Positions 8,161 through 16,852 of a DNA stretch of 64,000 bases are shown here, piece after piece. A program made the translations under genes and the position numbers. The DNA comes from Streptomyces ficellus (lineage in GTDB: Bacteria; Actinomycetota; Actinomycetes; Streptomycetales; Streptomycetaceae). Numbering within the stretch: the stretch's first letter is position 1; every line of letters begins with the position of its first letter. The notes below the pieces were generated by a model. It worked only from the letters and a program-made list of their open reading frames with translations, had not been told where the DNA came from and did no database searches. The stretch lies in NCBI RefSeq assembly GCF_030406405.1, contig NZ_JAUEPL010000003.1, positions 186,001 through 250,000 of the forward strand, read 5' to 3'.

Positions 8161-9419
8161 ACCAGCACCAGCCGCTCGGCCAGCTCCCGCAGGCGGAGGC
8201 GGGCGAGGGCCAGGTTGCCGGTGGAGCGGTCCAGCCACAGATGGAGGAAGACGCTGCTGTCGAACGTCGTCCCGACGAACCGCAGCACGTGATACGCGGT
8301 ACGGGTCGTCACGATCACGTCCTCGACGGGCGGTTCCCGCACGGTGACAGGCGATGAGACCGAAGGTTCGAGGGCCGGATCGGCGGGGGTGACGTGTTGC
8401 CCGTTCACGTCCGGGGGCGGCAGCTGGGCGGAGGCGGCCGCGGGCGGCGGATCAAAGTCCGAAACCTGCCGGGCGGCGACTGCGGCCCGTCCCGCGAGGA
8501 GCGGGAGCCGGGGGTCGGCCGGTGAGGAGGGGTGGGTAGCCGGCGCGGTCGGTAAGCCTGTGGGCCCGGCCGGCGTGGCGGGGTGGGTGGCCTGTGAAGC
8601 GGTGGGGGCGGTCGGTGGGGTGGGGTGGCTGGCCGGTGTGGCGGTGGGGGCGGTTGGCGTGGCGGGGTGGGTGGCCTGTGAAGCGGCGGGGTCGGTCGGT
8701 GGAGCGGGATGGCTGGCCGGTGTGGCGGTGGGGGCGGTCGGCGTGGCGGTGGGGGCGGCCGGTAAGCGGGTGGGACCGGTCGGTGTCCCCCGGTGGGTGG
8801 TGCGTGAAGTGGCGGGGCCGGTCGGTGGGGCGGGGGGGCTGGCCGGTGTGGCGGTGGGGCCGGTCGGCGGGCTGAGGTGGCTGGCCGGTGACGCGGGCGG
8901 GCCGGCCGGCGTGGCCGAGAGGTCGGCTCGTAAAACGGCTGGGTCGATCGACGGGACCGGTGAGGCTGTCGGCGTGGCCAGTTGGGTGGCCGGTATCGCG
9001 GGCGGGGCGGTCGGCGTGGCCGGTAAGCCCGCTCGGTCGGCCGGTATCGCCCGGTCGGTGGCCCGTGAGGCGGGGTCGGTCGGCGTGGCCGGTTGGGCGG
9101 CCCCCCGTGAAACAACGGCGTCAGTCGGCGTGGCCAGTGAGGCTGCGCTGCCGGGCGGTGGGGGCTCGGTCCCGCGCCCGGGGGCGGCCGAGAAGGCCGT
9201 CCCGGGCAACGCGTCGCCCCCCGAGGCGCACGCGAACGACTCGTACTCCGCCGCCGCCCGCGCCAGTTCGGCCGTTTCCGCGGCGGTCGTCTCGTGGTCG
9301 CCCACCGGGGACTGGCCGGCCGTGCCGAGGGCGAGGCCGCTGGTCCAGTCGACGAGCGCGGCGCCCCGCGCGCCCGGCAGGGCCATCGCTTCGAGCAGGC
9401 ACTCGTCGATTCCGGGCAC
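8157..9419 (-). CDS. Roadblock-like protein split by Pro/Thr/Ala-rich insert
   Basis: First gene of the leftward operon, 420 residues. Residues 1-~65 (GARGAALVDWTSGLALGT) and 360-420 (EDVIVTTRTAYHVLRFVG, FLHLWLDRSTGNLALARLRL) match the two halves of the compact paralogue at 6480-6854. Between them lie ~290 residues of low complexity rich in Pro, Thr, Ala, Ser and His. Two adjacent 28-residue copies (225-252 and 253-280) share ATPTAPTATPASHP and ASQATHP, with decayed copies around them. The insert is in frame and both domain halves are intact, so the gene looks functional. Ser/Thr-Pro-rich linkers suggest a flexible extension, perhaps phosphorylated; this is inference. It could also be a recent repeat expansion with little function. 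Confidence 0.78.
   Translation of the reverse strand: MPGIDECLLEAMALPGARGAALVDWTSGLALGTAGQSPVGDHETTAAETAELARAAAEYESFACASGGDALPGTAFSAAPGRGTEPPPPGSAASLATPTDAVVSRGAAQPATPTDPASRATDRAIPADRAGLPATPTAPPAIPATQLATPTASPVPSIDPAVLRADLSATPAGPPASPASHLSPPTGPTATPASPPAPPTGPATSRTTHRGTPTGPTRLPAAPTATPTAPTATPASHPAPPTDPAASQATHPATPTAPTATPASHPTPPTAPTASQATHPATPAGPTGLPTAPATHPSSPADPRLPLLAGRAAVAARQVSDFDPPPAAASAQLPPPDVNGQHVTPADPALEPSVSSPVTVREPPVEDVIVTTRTAYHVLRFVGTTFDSSVFLHLWLDRSTGNLALARLRLRELAERLVLV
8520..9137 (-). repeat. Degenerate 84-bp repeats inside Roadblock-like gene
   Basis: The low-complexity insert of the 8157-9419 gene. Two near-identical 84-bp units occupy about 8580-8663 and 8664-8747; looser copies extend to about 9137. 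The unit is a multiple of three, so copy number can change without a frameshift. Confidence 0.75.
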
Positions 9420-9553
9420 GCGGGCTCCCCTCCCTGTGTTTCCCGTTGCGCAACCACATCGCTGTGACGGTGACGTTACTCAACGTTCGCCCTACAGGGG
9501 GGAGTTTTGGCATTTTCCCGTGGAACGTGCCAGGCGGGTGATACAGTCGCCGG

Positions 9554-10915
9554 TTACGCCTCTCCGCGCACCCGCATCACCACCTTGTTCACCGCCCACA
9601 GCCCCACGCCGATCGCCACGAGGATCGCCGCCCGGATGTAGACGTCCGCGTCCCGCTCGGCCAGCGGGCTGGCGAGGATCAGCGCGGTGATCGCCCCGAG
9701 GACCGGCAGCACCGTCGGCGTACGGAAGTGCTGGTGGTCGACCGGGTCGCGGCGCAGCACCAGTACCGCGATGTTGACCACCGCGAAGACGCACAGCAGC
9801 AGGAACGCGGTCGTGTCGCCCAGGCCCTCGATCTCGCCGGTCGAGACCAGTCCGATGGCGAGGATGGTCACGAAGACGATGCCGACGACGGGGGTGCGGC
9901 GCACGCGCAGCACGCGGCCCATCGCGCGCGGCAGGATCCGCTCGTTGGCCATGCCGTAACAGAGCCGCGAGGCCATCATGATGTTGATGAGGGCGGAGTT
10001 GGTGACGGCGAACAGCGCGATGAGGGCGAAGACCTTGGGCGGGAAGTCGAGTCCGCCGGCCTTGACCACCTCCAGCAGCGGACCGCTGGACTTCTCCAGG
10101 GTCCGGTAGTCGACCAGGAGTGAGGAGACCAGCGCCACCAGGACGTAGATGGTGCCGGTGACGGCGACGCCGGTGAAGATCGCCCGGGGGAAGACGCGGA
10201 CCGGGTCGCGGGTCTCCTCGGCCATGTTGACCGAGTCCTCGAAGCCGACGAACGCGAAGAAGCCGAGCGCGGTGGCCCCCAGCACGCTGGTGAGCAGCGC
10301 GTACCCGGTTCCGGTCGCCTGGAACTCACCCAGCCGCGACGGCTCTCCGCCCTCCGTCAGCACCGCCCACGCGCCGATGGCGAGGATGACCGCCAGGCCG
10401 GTCACCTCGACGAGCGTGAGGACAACGTTCGTCTTCACGGACTCCGACACGCCCCGGAGGTTGAGCGCGGCGAGGGCCAGGATGAACAGGATCGCGATCA
10501 GCGTGGGCGGAACCACGCCTTCCGTGAACTCGGCGAGGTAGTCACCGCTGAACGCGCGGGCGGCGGCGCTGGCGGACGACAGGCCCGAGCACATCACCAT
10601 GAAGGCGACGATGAAGGTCAGGAAGGGGACCTTGAAGGCCTTCTGGGTGTAGAGGGCCGCTCCGGCCGCCCTCGGATACTTGCCGACGAGTTCGACGTAC
10701 GACGCCGCCGTCAGGATCGCGACGACGAAGCCGATCACGAAGGGCAGCCACAGCGCGCCCCCGACCTTCCCCGCCACCTTGCCGGTGGTGGCGTAGATGC
10801 CGGTGCCCAGGATGTCGCCGATGACGAAGAGGATCAGCAGTTTCGGCCCGATGGCCCGCTTGAGAGCGGTCGGTTCCTCGGGGTGGCCCCGGGCCGGCTC
10901 TTCGGTGGTGGTCAT
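9554..10915 (-). CDS. APC-family amino-acid permease
   Basis: Amino acid-polyamine-organocation superfamily transporter, 453 residues with about 12 hydrophobic segments. The N-terminus carries the family signature GPKLLILFVIGDILGTGIY in helix 1, and GFEDSVNMAEETRDP is the conserved loop after helix 6. Expected action is proton-coupled uptake of an amino acid at the cytoplasmic membrane. ATG at 10915 begins a short hydrophilic leader before helix 1. It lies between the Roadblock operon and a PLP-dependent decarboxylase gene in the same orientation; the decarboxylase ends ~85 bp upstream, so they could be cotranscribed as uptake plus metabolism of a basic amino acid. The substrate is not predictable. 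Confidence 0.9.
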   Translation of the reverse strand: MTTTEEPARGHPEEPTALKRAIGPKLLILFVIGDILGTGIYATTGKVAGKVGGALWLPFVIGFVVAILTAASYVELVGKYPRAAGAALYTQKAFKVPFLTFIVAFMVMCSGLSSASAAARAFSGDYLAEFTEGVVPPTLIAILFILALAALNLRGVSESVKTNVVLTLVEVTGLAVILAIGAWAVLTEGGEPSRLGEFQATGTGYALLTSVLGATALGFFAFVGFEDSVNMAEETRDPVRVFPRAIFTGVAVTGTIYVLVALVSSLLVDYRTLEKSSGPLLEVVKAGGLDFPPKVFALIALFAVTNSALINIMMASRLCYGMANERILPRAMGRVLRVRRTPVVGIVFVTILAIGLVSTGEIEGLGDTTAFLLLCVFAVVNIAVLVLRRDPVDHQHFRTPTVLPVLGAITALILASPLAERDADVYIRAAILVAIGVGLWAVNKVVMRVRGEA

Positions 10916-10977
10916 GGGGAGGTTCTGCCCGAAGTGGCCGACGAGATTCCGCTCAGTTCATCCGATCGGTTCAGCCC

Positions 10978-11021
10978 GTCAGCAGTCCGTCAGGAGTCCG
11001 TCAACAGTCCGTCAGCAGTGC
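10978..11021. repeat. Four tandem 11-bp repeats across decarboxylase stop codon
   Basis: Units GTCAGCAGTCC, GTCAGGAGTCC, GTCAACAGTCC and GTCAGCAGTGC are contiguous. The leftward decarboxylase stop (11001-11003) falls inside the array. Because 11 is not a multiple of three, a change of copy number would alter the last residues of the protein. Confidence 0.85.
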
Positions 11022-12326
11022 GTCCGGGTGTCCGCCGCCCGCCTCGGCGACGATCTCCGCGACGGTCTGCGGCGGGCGTACGGTCGCGAAGCGGACGCTG
11101 CCGTCGTCGCGGACCGTGAACCCGTACACGCCCGGGCGGGTGAGGGAGTTGTACGCGTAGTGGTGCGCGAAGTAGTACGCCCCGGTGTCCAGCGCCGCCA
11201 CGATGTCGCCCTGTTCGAGCAGCGGCAGCGGGCGCTTCACGGCCAGCAGGTCGCCCGCGAAGCACGCCGGTCCCGCCACGTCCTGGTCGACGGCCGGGCC
11301 CTGCTTGGGCCGCCCCTTCGCGTCGTACGCGGCGATGCGCAGCGGCCACGACGCCGGGTCGTAGACGGTACGGGTGGCGACCTGGACGCCCGCGTGCGTG
11401 ACGGCGATGGGGCGGGAACCCGACGTCTTGGCGTACTCGACACGGGCCAGGACCGTGCCGTGCTTGGCCAGCAGTGACCGGCCGAACTCGGTGACCAGGC
11501 CGTACCGCCCGTCGAAGAGCCCCGGCACTTCGGTGGCCAGGAGGCGGGCGTACTCGGCGTACGTCGGGGTCTCGTCGTCGGAGGTGAAGTTGACCGGCAG
11601 GCCGCCGCCGATGTCGATGGTGTCGACCTGGCGGCGCCCGGCGGCCGCGTTGATCTCCTCGGCGAGCTCGTAGACCTCCTTGATGCCGGTGACCATCAGC
11701 CCGAGCGGTACGCCCTGGGACCCGGAGTGGGTGTGCAGCCGGGTCAGCCAGGGGCGGGCGAGATACGCCTGGACGACCCGGGCGCGGGCGCCCTCGTCGC
11801 GCAGCGCGATGCCGAACTTGGAGGTCGCGGTGGCGGTGGAGAGCGCGTCGATCGTGCCGCCGCCGATCTGCGGGTTCACCCGGAGGCCGAGGGGGGAGCC
11901 CGTGTGGCCGTGGGCGGCCAGCAGCGTGTCGAGCCGGGCCAGCTCCTGCGGGTTGTCGGCGTTGACGGCGATGTTGAGGGCCAGGGCCTCGCGCAGCTCG
12001 GCGGGGGTCTTGGCGGGCGAGTCGAGGACGATCCGCTCCGGTGGGACGCCGGCGGCGCGGGCCAGGGCCAGCTCGCCGGGGCTCGCGACCTCGGCGCCGA
12101 GCCCCGCCTCGTACAGCAGGCGCAGGACGGGGACGAGCGGGCAGGCCTTGACGGCGAAGGCGTGCAGGACGGGCGCGTCGGTGACATCGGCGAAGGCGGC
12201 GCGCAGCGCGGCGGCGGAGGCGCGGATGCCGGCGACGTCGAGAAGGGCGGCGACGGGTTCGGTCCCGGTGAGGAGGGCTTGGTCGACTGCTGCTCGTACG
12301 GCCTGATCGCGACGGTCTGAAGCCAT
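11001..12326 (-). CDS. PLP-dependent decarboxylase, diaminopimelate decarboxylase-like
   Basis: Fold-type III (alanine-racemase-type) decarboxylase, 441 residues. The N-terminal barrel has the PLP lysine K60 in HAFAVKACPL, and further PLP contacts include DIGGGLPVNF. The C-terminal domain carries CFAGDLLAVKRPLP, the position of the partner-subunit Cys/Asp motif, and AYYFAHHYAYNS. The substrate could be meso-diaminopimelate, ornithine, arginine or a relative; Streptomyces have a canonical LysA elsewhere, so a specialised role is likely. ATG at 12326 with GGAG upstream is chosen over longer frames to 12440. It diverges from hutU, sharing the intergenic region with an inverted repeat and 13-bp repeats. 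The extreme C-terminus is encoded by an 11-bp tandem repeat. Confidence 0.82.
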   Translation of the reverse strand: MASDRRDQAVRAAVDQALLTGTEPVAALLDVAGIRASAAALRAAFADVTDAPVLHAFAVKACPLVPVLRLLYEAGLGAEVASPGELALARAAGVPPERIVLDSPAKTPAELREALALNIAVNADNPQELARLDTLLAAHGHTGSPLGLRVNPQIGGGTIDALSTATATSKFGIALRDEGARARVVQAYLARPWLTRLHTHSGSQGVPLGLMVTGIKEVYELAEEINAAAGRRQVDTIDIGGGLPVNFTSDDETPTYAEYARLLATEVPGLFDGRYGLVTEFGRSLLAKHGTVLARVEYAKTSGSRPIAVTHAGVQVATRTVYDPASWPLRIAAYDAKGRPKQGPAVDQDVAGPACFAGDLLAVKRPLPLLEQGDIVAALDTGAYYFAHHYAYNSLTRPGVYGFTVRDDGSVRFATVRPPQTVAEIVAEAGGGHPDALLTDC

Positions 12327-12376
12327 GTTCTCCAGCCAATCACCCGGCCTCGCGCACCGCAGCCGTTGACTACATC

Positions 12377-12401
12377 TATTCATCGGTCCAAGATGTGAAT
12401 A
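12377..12401. promoter_or_regulatory. Candidate operator between decarboxylase and hutU
   Basis: TATTCA (12377-12382) and TGAATA (12396-12401) form a perfect inverted repeat with 13-base spacing in the AT-richest part of the divergent intergenic region. A TTGACT hexamer at 12366-12371 could be a -35 element for hutU, but the matching -10 is weak. The spacing suits a dimeric regulator; which one is unknown. Confidence 0.45.
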
Positions 12402-12415
12402 ACTGGTTCTGCAAT

Positions 12416-12468
12416 CAGTGATCGCGATCAGCGATAGCAATCAGCGATCGCAGTCAGCGATCCGCCAT
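12416..12468. repeat. Tandem 13-bp repeats in hutU leader
   Basis: Four head-to-tail units, CAGTGATCGCGAT, CAGCGATAGCAAT, CAGCGATCGCAGT and CAGCGATCCGCCAT, end ~22 bp before the hutU start. They lie just after the TATTCA/TGAATA inverted repeat and directly before the hutU ribosome site GAGGAGG. They may be binding sites or simple slippage products. Confidence 0.75.
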
Positions 12469-12490
12469 CAGCATCCGAGGAGGCATCCCC

Positions 12491-14149
12491 ATGTCAGGAC
12501 CCCGCCCCGTACGGGCCCCGCGCGGTACGGAACTGAGCGCCCTGGGATGGCAGCAGGAAGCCGCGCTGCGGATGCTGCAGAACAACCTCGATCCCGAGGT
12601 CGCCGAGCACCCCGACAAGCTCGTCGTCTACGGCGGCACGGGCAAGGCCGCCCGCGACTGGCGTTCCTTCGACGCGATGGTCCGTACGCTGCGCACGCTC
12701 AAGCAGGACGAGACGATGCTCGTCCAGTCCGGCCGCCCGGTCGGCGTGATGCAGACCCACGAGTGGGCCCCGCGCGTCCTCATCGCCAACTCCAACCTGG
12801 TCGGCGACTGGGCGAACTGGGAGGAGTTCCGGCGCCTGGAGGCCCTCGGCCTGACCATGTACGGCCAGATGACCGCCGGGTCGTGGATCTACATCGGTAC
12901 GCAGGGCATCCTCCAGGGCACCTACGAGACGTTCGCCGCCGTCGCCGCCAAGAAGTTCGGCGGCACCCTCGCCGGGACGATCACGCTGACCGCCGGCCTC
13001 GGCGGCATGGGCGGCGCCCAGCCGCTCGCCGTGACCATGAACGACGGCGTCGCCATCTGCGTCGACTGCGACCCGCGCGCCATCGAGCGCCGCATCGAGC
13101 ACCGGTACCTGGACGTCCGCGCCGACTCGCTCGACCACGCGCTGTCCCTCGCCGTCGAGGCGCGCGACGCCCGCCGGCCGCTGTCCATCGGCGTCCTCGG
13201 CAACGCCGCCGAGCTCGTCCCGCAGCTGCTGGCGATGAACGCCCCCATCGACATCGTCACCGACCAGACCTCCGCCCACGACCCGCTGTCCTACCTGCCG
13301 CTCGGCGTCGCCTTCGAGGACATGGCCTCCTACGCCGCCGAGAAGCCCGCCGACTTCACGCAGCGGGCGCGCGAGTCGATGGCCCGGCACGTCGAGGCCA
13401 TGGTCGGCTTCATGGACGCGGGCGCCGAGGTCTTCGACTACGGCAACTCCATCCGTGGCGAGGCGCAGCTCGCCGGCTACGACCGGGCGTTCGCCTTCCC
13501 CGGCTTCGTACCGGCGTACATCCGCCCCCTGTTCTGCGAGGGCAAGGGCCCCTTCCGCTGGGCGGCCCTGTCCGGTGACCCCAAGGACATCGCCGCCACC
13601 GACAAGGCCATGCTGGAACTCTTCCCGGAGAACGAGTCCCTGGCCCGCTGGCTCAAGATGGCCGGCGAACGCGTCCACTTCCAGGGCCTGCCCGCCCGCA
13701 TCTGCTGGCTCGGCTACGGCGAGCGCGACCGCGCGGGCGAGCGCTTCAACGACATGGTGGCCTCCGGCGAGCTGGCCGCCCCCCTCGCCATCGGCCGCGA
13801 CCACCTCGACTGCGGCTCCGTCGCCTCCCCGTACCGCGAGACCGAGGCCATGCTCGACGGCTCCGACGCCATCGCCGACTGGCCGCTGCTCAACGCCATG
13901 GTGAACGTCGCCTCCGGCGCCTCCTGGGTCTCCATCCACCACGGCGGCGGCGTCGGCATGGGCCGCTCCATCCACGCCGGCCAGGTCACCGTCGCCGACG
14001 GCACGCCACTGGCGGCCGAGAAGATCCGCCGCGTCCTGACCAACGACCCGGGCATGGGCGTCATCCGCCACGTCGACGCGGGTTACGACCGCGCCGAAGA
14101 GGTCGCCACCGAGCGCGGCGTCCGCATCCCGATGCGGGAGGAGTCATGA
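12491..14149 (+). CDS. hutU: Urocanate hydratase
   Basis: NAD-dependent urocanase that converts urocanate to 4-imidazolone-5-propionate, the second step of histidine degradation. The 552 residues are the normal family length. Characteristic stretches include [46 protein letters not shown] and [17 protein letters not shown]. The start has GAGGAGG seven bases upstream. It heads a rightward operon hutU, M20 amidohydrolase, hutF, hutI; its TGA overlaps the ATG of the next gene (ATGA). Histidine ammonia-lyase (hutH), the first enzyme, is not in the window. Confidence 0.97.
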   Translation: MSGPRPVRAPRGTELSALGWQQEAALRMLQNNLDPEVAEHPDKLVVYGGTGKAARDWRSFDAMVRTLRTLKQDETMLVQSGRPVGVMQTHEWAPRVLIANSNLVGDWANWEEFRRLEALGLTMYGQMTAGSWIYIGTQGILQGTYETFAAVAAKKFGGTLAGTITLTAGLGGMGGAQPLAVTMNDGVAICVDCDPRAIERRIEHRYLDVRADSLDHALSLAVEARDARRPLSIGVLGNAAELVPQLLAMNAPIDIVTDQTSAHDPLSYLPLGVAFEDMASYAAEKPADFTQRARESMARHVEAMVGFMDAGAEVFDYGNSIRGEAQLAGYDRAFAFPGFVPAYIRPLFCEGKGPFRWAALSGDPKDIAATDKAMLELFPENESLARWLKMAGERVHFQGLPARICWLGYGERDRAGERFNDMVASGELAAPLAIGRDHLDCGSVASPYRETEAMLDGSDAIADWPLLNAMVNVASGASWVSIHHGGGVGMGRSIHAGQVTVADGTPLAAEKIRRVLTNDPGMGVIRHVDAGYDRAEEVATERGVRIPMREES

Positions 14150-15474
14150 GCGAGGTGGTGGGCGATCGTCCCGCAGGGCAGCGGGGGCGCCTCCCTGGGG
14201 GTACCCCCGGGCGAAGCCCCGGGCGAGAGGCCCAGGGGGCGGGTGGGCGCGGGGCGGCGGAGCCGGGGCCCTCGTTCCACACCATGTGGGCCGAGCTCGC
14301 GCCCATCGGCCGCCACCCGGCGAGCGGCGGCTACCGCCGCTACGCGTGGACCGGCGCCGACGCCGACTGCCGCACCTGGTTCCAGGAGCAGGCCGAGGCG
14401 CGCGGGCTCACCTACGAGACCGACCGCAACGGCAACCAGTGGGCCTGGCTCGGCGACCCCCTCGGCGAGGACGCCGTCGTCACCGGCTCGCACCTGGACT
14501 CCGTCCCGGACGGCGGCGCCTTCGACGGCCCGCTGGGCGTCGTCTCCTCCTTCGCCGCGCTCGACGAACTCCGCCACAGGGGGGTGGAGTTCCGCCGACC
14601 GGTCGCCATCACCAACTTCGGTGACGAGGAGGGCGCCCGCTTCGGCCTCGCCTGCGTCGGCTCCCGGCTGACGGCCGGGCAGCTGACGAAGGAGGCGGCG
14701 TACGAGCTGCGCGACGGCGACGGCGTCTCGCTGCCGCAGGCGATGGAGGCCGCCGGGTACGACCCGGACTCCATCGGCCCCGACCCCGAACGCCTCGCCC
14801 GTATCGGGGCGTTCGTGGAGCTGCACGTCGAGCAGGGCCGGGCCCTCGACCTGACCGGCGACCCGGTCGGTATCGCCTCCGCCATCTGGCCCCACGGCCG
14901 CTGGCGGTACGACTTCCACGGCGAGGCCAACCACGCCGGGACGACCCGCCTGGCCGACCGGCGCGACCCGATGCTCACGTACGCCGAAACCGTCCTGGCC
15001 GCCCGCCGTGAGGCACAGCTCGCGGGCGCGGTGGCGACCTTCGGCAAGATCGCGGTCGAGCCGAACGGCGTCAACGCCATCCCCTCCCTCGTACGCGGCT
15101 GGCTGGACTCGCGCGCGGCCGACCAGGCGACGCTGGACACGGTCGTCGCCGGTATCGAGGCGGCCGCCCACGAGGCCGCCGCCCGCCAGGGCGTCGACCT
15201 CACCGTCGTACGCGAGTCCTTCACCCCGGTCGTCGAGTTCGAGCACGCCCTGCGCGACGAGCTCGGCAAGATCCTCGGCGGCCAGGTCCCGGTCCTCGGC
15301 ACGGGCGCCGGGCATGACGCGGGCATCCTGTCGGCGTCCATTCCGACGGCCATGCTGTTCGTACGCAACCCCACGGGCGTCTCGCACTCCCCGGCCGAGT
15401 ACGCGGCCGAGGACGACTGCGTGGCCGGCGTCCGCGCACTCGCCGACGTACTGGAGGGCCTGGCGTGCAGGTGA
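14146..15474 (+). CDS. M20-family amidohydrolase (allantoate/N-carbamoyl amidohydrolase type)
   Basis: Dinuclear-metal amidohydrolase of the allantoate amidohydrolase / N-carbamoyl-L-amino-acid hydrolase group, 442 residues. Metal-ligand motifs are [40 protein letters not shown] and [10 protein letters not shown]. Sitting between hutU and hutF in a tight operon, it most plausibly supplies the last hydrolysis of histidine breakdown, removing formate from N-formylglutamate in place of a HutG enzyme; that is inference from context. Residues ~15-45 are encoded by a palindromic repeat and do not belong to the family fold; the conserved protein begins near [12 protein letters not shown]. The start overlaps the hutU stop (ATGA) with GGAGG in front. 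Confidence 0.88.
   Translation: MSEVVGDRPAGQRGRLPGGTPGRSPGREAQGAGGRGAAEPGPSFHTMWAELAPIGRHPASGGYRRYAWTGADADCRTWFQEQAEARGLTYETDRNGNQWAWLGDPLGEDAVVTGSHLDSVPDGGAFDGPLGVVSSFAALDELRHRGVEFRRPVAITNFGDEEGARFGLACVGSRLTAGQLTKEAAYELRDGDGVSLPQAMEAAGYDPDSIGPDPERLARIGAFVELHVEQGRALDLTGDPVGIASAIWPHGRWRYDFHGEANHAGTTRLADRRDPMLTYAETVLAARREAQLAGAVATFGKIAVEPNGVNAIPSLVRGWLDSRAADQATLDTVVAGIEAAAHEAAARQGVDLTVVRESFTPVVEFEHALRDELGKILGGQVPVLGTGAGHDAGILSASIPTAMLFVRNPTGVSHSPAEYAAEDDCVAGVRALADVLEGLACR
14188..14250. repeat. Palindromic repeat element inside the M20 gene
   Basis: It contains the perfect 12-bp palindrome GGGGGTACCCCC (14197-14208) followed by GGGC/GCCC hairpins. This resembles the small GC-rich palindromic elements common between Streptomyces genes, but it lies inside the first ~35 codons of the M20 gene and is read through in frame. 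Confidence 0.65.
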
Positions 15475-16826
15475 CGACGTACTGGGCGGAGCACGCCTGG
15501 CTCGGTGACCGTGTCGAGCCGGGCGTCGCCCTCACTGTGTCCATGAGCGGCTCCGCCGCGGGGACGGATGGCCGCGTCACCGCCGTACGCACCGGTGCCG
15601 ACACCCCCCCTCCCGGCGCGGTCGTGCTGCGGGGCCTGACCCTCCCCGGCCTCGCCAACGCGCACAGCCACGCCTTCCACCGGGCCCTGCGCGGCACGGT
15701 CCAGGTCGGCAGCGGGACCTTCTGGACCTGGCGCGAGGTCATGTACCAGGTCGCCTCGCGCCTGACCCCCGACACCTACTTCGCGCTGGCCCGCGCCGTG
15801 TACGCCGAGATGGCCCTGGCCGGCATCACGGCCGTGGGGGAGTTCCACTACCTCCACCACGCGCCCGGAGGCACCCCCTACGCCGACCCCAACGCCATGG
15901 GGGAGGCGCTGATCGCGGCGGCCGGCGAGGCGGGCATCCGCATCACGCTGCTCGACACGGCGTACCTGTCCTCCGGCTTCGGCGCCGCCCCCGACCGGCA
16001 CCAGCTCCGCTTCTCCGACGGCACCGCCGACGCGTGGGCCGAGCGCGCCGCCCTGCTGAAGGACCGGGAGGGCGTCCGCATCGGAGCGGCCATCCACTCC
16101 GTACGAGCCGTCCCCGCCGCCCAGTTGTCCACGGTGGCCCAGTGGGCCGCCGACCGCCAGGCGCCCCTGCACGTCCACCTCTCCGAGCAGACGGCCGAGA
16201 ACGACGCCTGCCTGGCCGCCCACGGGTGCACCCCCACCCGGCTGCTCGCCGACCACGGCGTGCTCGGCCCGCGCACCACCGGCGTCCACAACACCCACCT
16301 CACCGACGATGACATCGCCCTCCTCGGCGGCTCCGGCACCGGCACGTGCATGTGCCCGACCACCGAACGGGACCTCGCGGACGGCATCGGACCGGCCGTC
16401 GCCCTCCAGCGCGCCGGCTCGCCCCTGTCGCTGGGCAGCGACAGCCACGCGGTGATCGACCTGCTGGAGGAGGCGCGGGCGATGGAGCTCGACGAGCGCC
16501 TCCGCTCCCGCACCCGAGGCCACTGGACGGCCGCCGCACTGCTGCGCGCCGCCACCGCGGACGGGCACGCCGCCCTCGGGTGGCCGGACGCCGGCCGCCT
16601 CGAAACCGGGGCGCTCGCCGACTTCACGACGATCGCCCTCGACACGGTCAGGACAGCGGGACCGGTGCCGCGTCTGGCAGCTGAGACAGCGGTATTCGCC
16701 GCGTCGGCAGCGGATGTGCGCCATACGGTCGTGGGCGGTCGTCATGTCGTACGGGACGGGTCCCACGCCCTGATCCCGGACGTACCCCGAGCCCTGACCG
16801 ACTCGATCGCCGCGCTGCACCGCTGA
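15465..16826 (+). CDS. hutF: Formimidoylglutamate deiminase
   Basis: Amidohydrolase-superfamily enzyme that deiminates N-formimidoyl-L-glutamate to N-formyl-L-glutamate and ammonia, in the five-step histidine pathway. The 453 residues have the normal length. Metal and catalytic motifs are [24 protein letters not shown], and [16 protein letters not shown] with the metal-binding Asp. GTG at 15465 overlaps the upstream stop by 10 bases, indicating translational coupling. The next gene, hutI, follows 26 bp later. Presence of HutF rather than a formimidoylglutamase shows that N-formylglutamate is the intermediate, which supports the M20 neighbour as the final hydrolase. Confidence 0.93.
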   Translation: MQVTTYWAEHAWLGDRVEPGVALTVSMSGSAAGTDGRVTAVRTGADTPPPGAVVLRGLTLPGLANAHSHAFHRALRGTVQVGSGTFWTWREVMYQVASRLTPDTYFALARAVYAEMALAGITAVGEFHYLHHAPGGTPYADPNAMGEALIAAAGEAGIRITLLDTAYLSSGFGAAPDRHQLRFSDGTADAWAERAALLKDREGVRIGAAIHSVRAVPAAQLSTVAQWAADRQAPLHVHLSEQTAENDACLAAHGCTPTRLLADHGVLGPRTTGVHNTHLTDDDIALLGGSGTGTCMCPTTERDLADGIGPAVALQRAGSPLSLGSDSHAVIDLLEEARAMELDERLRSRTRGHWTAAALLRAATADGHAALGWPDAGRLETGALADFTTIALDTVRTAGPVPRLAAETAVFAASAADVRHTVVGGRHVVRDGSHALIPDVPRALTDSIAALHR

Positions 16827-16852
16827 AACCGCTGAAGGAGACACCCCTCACC

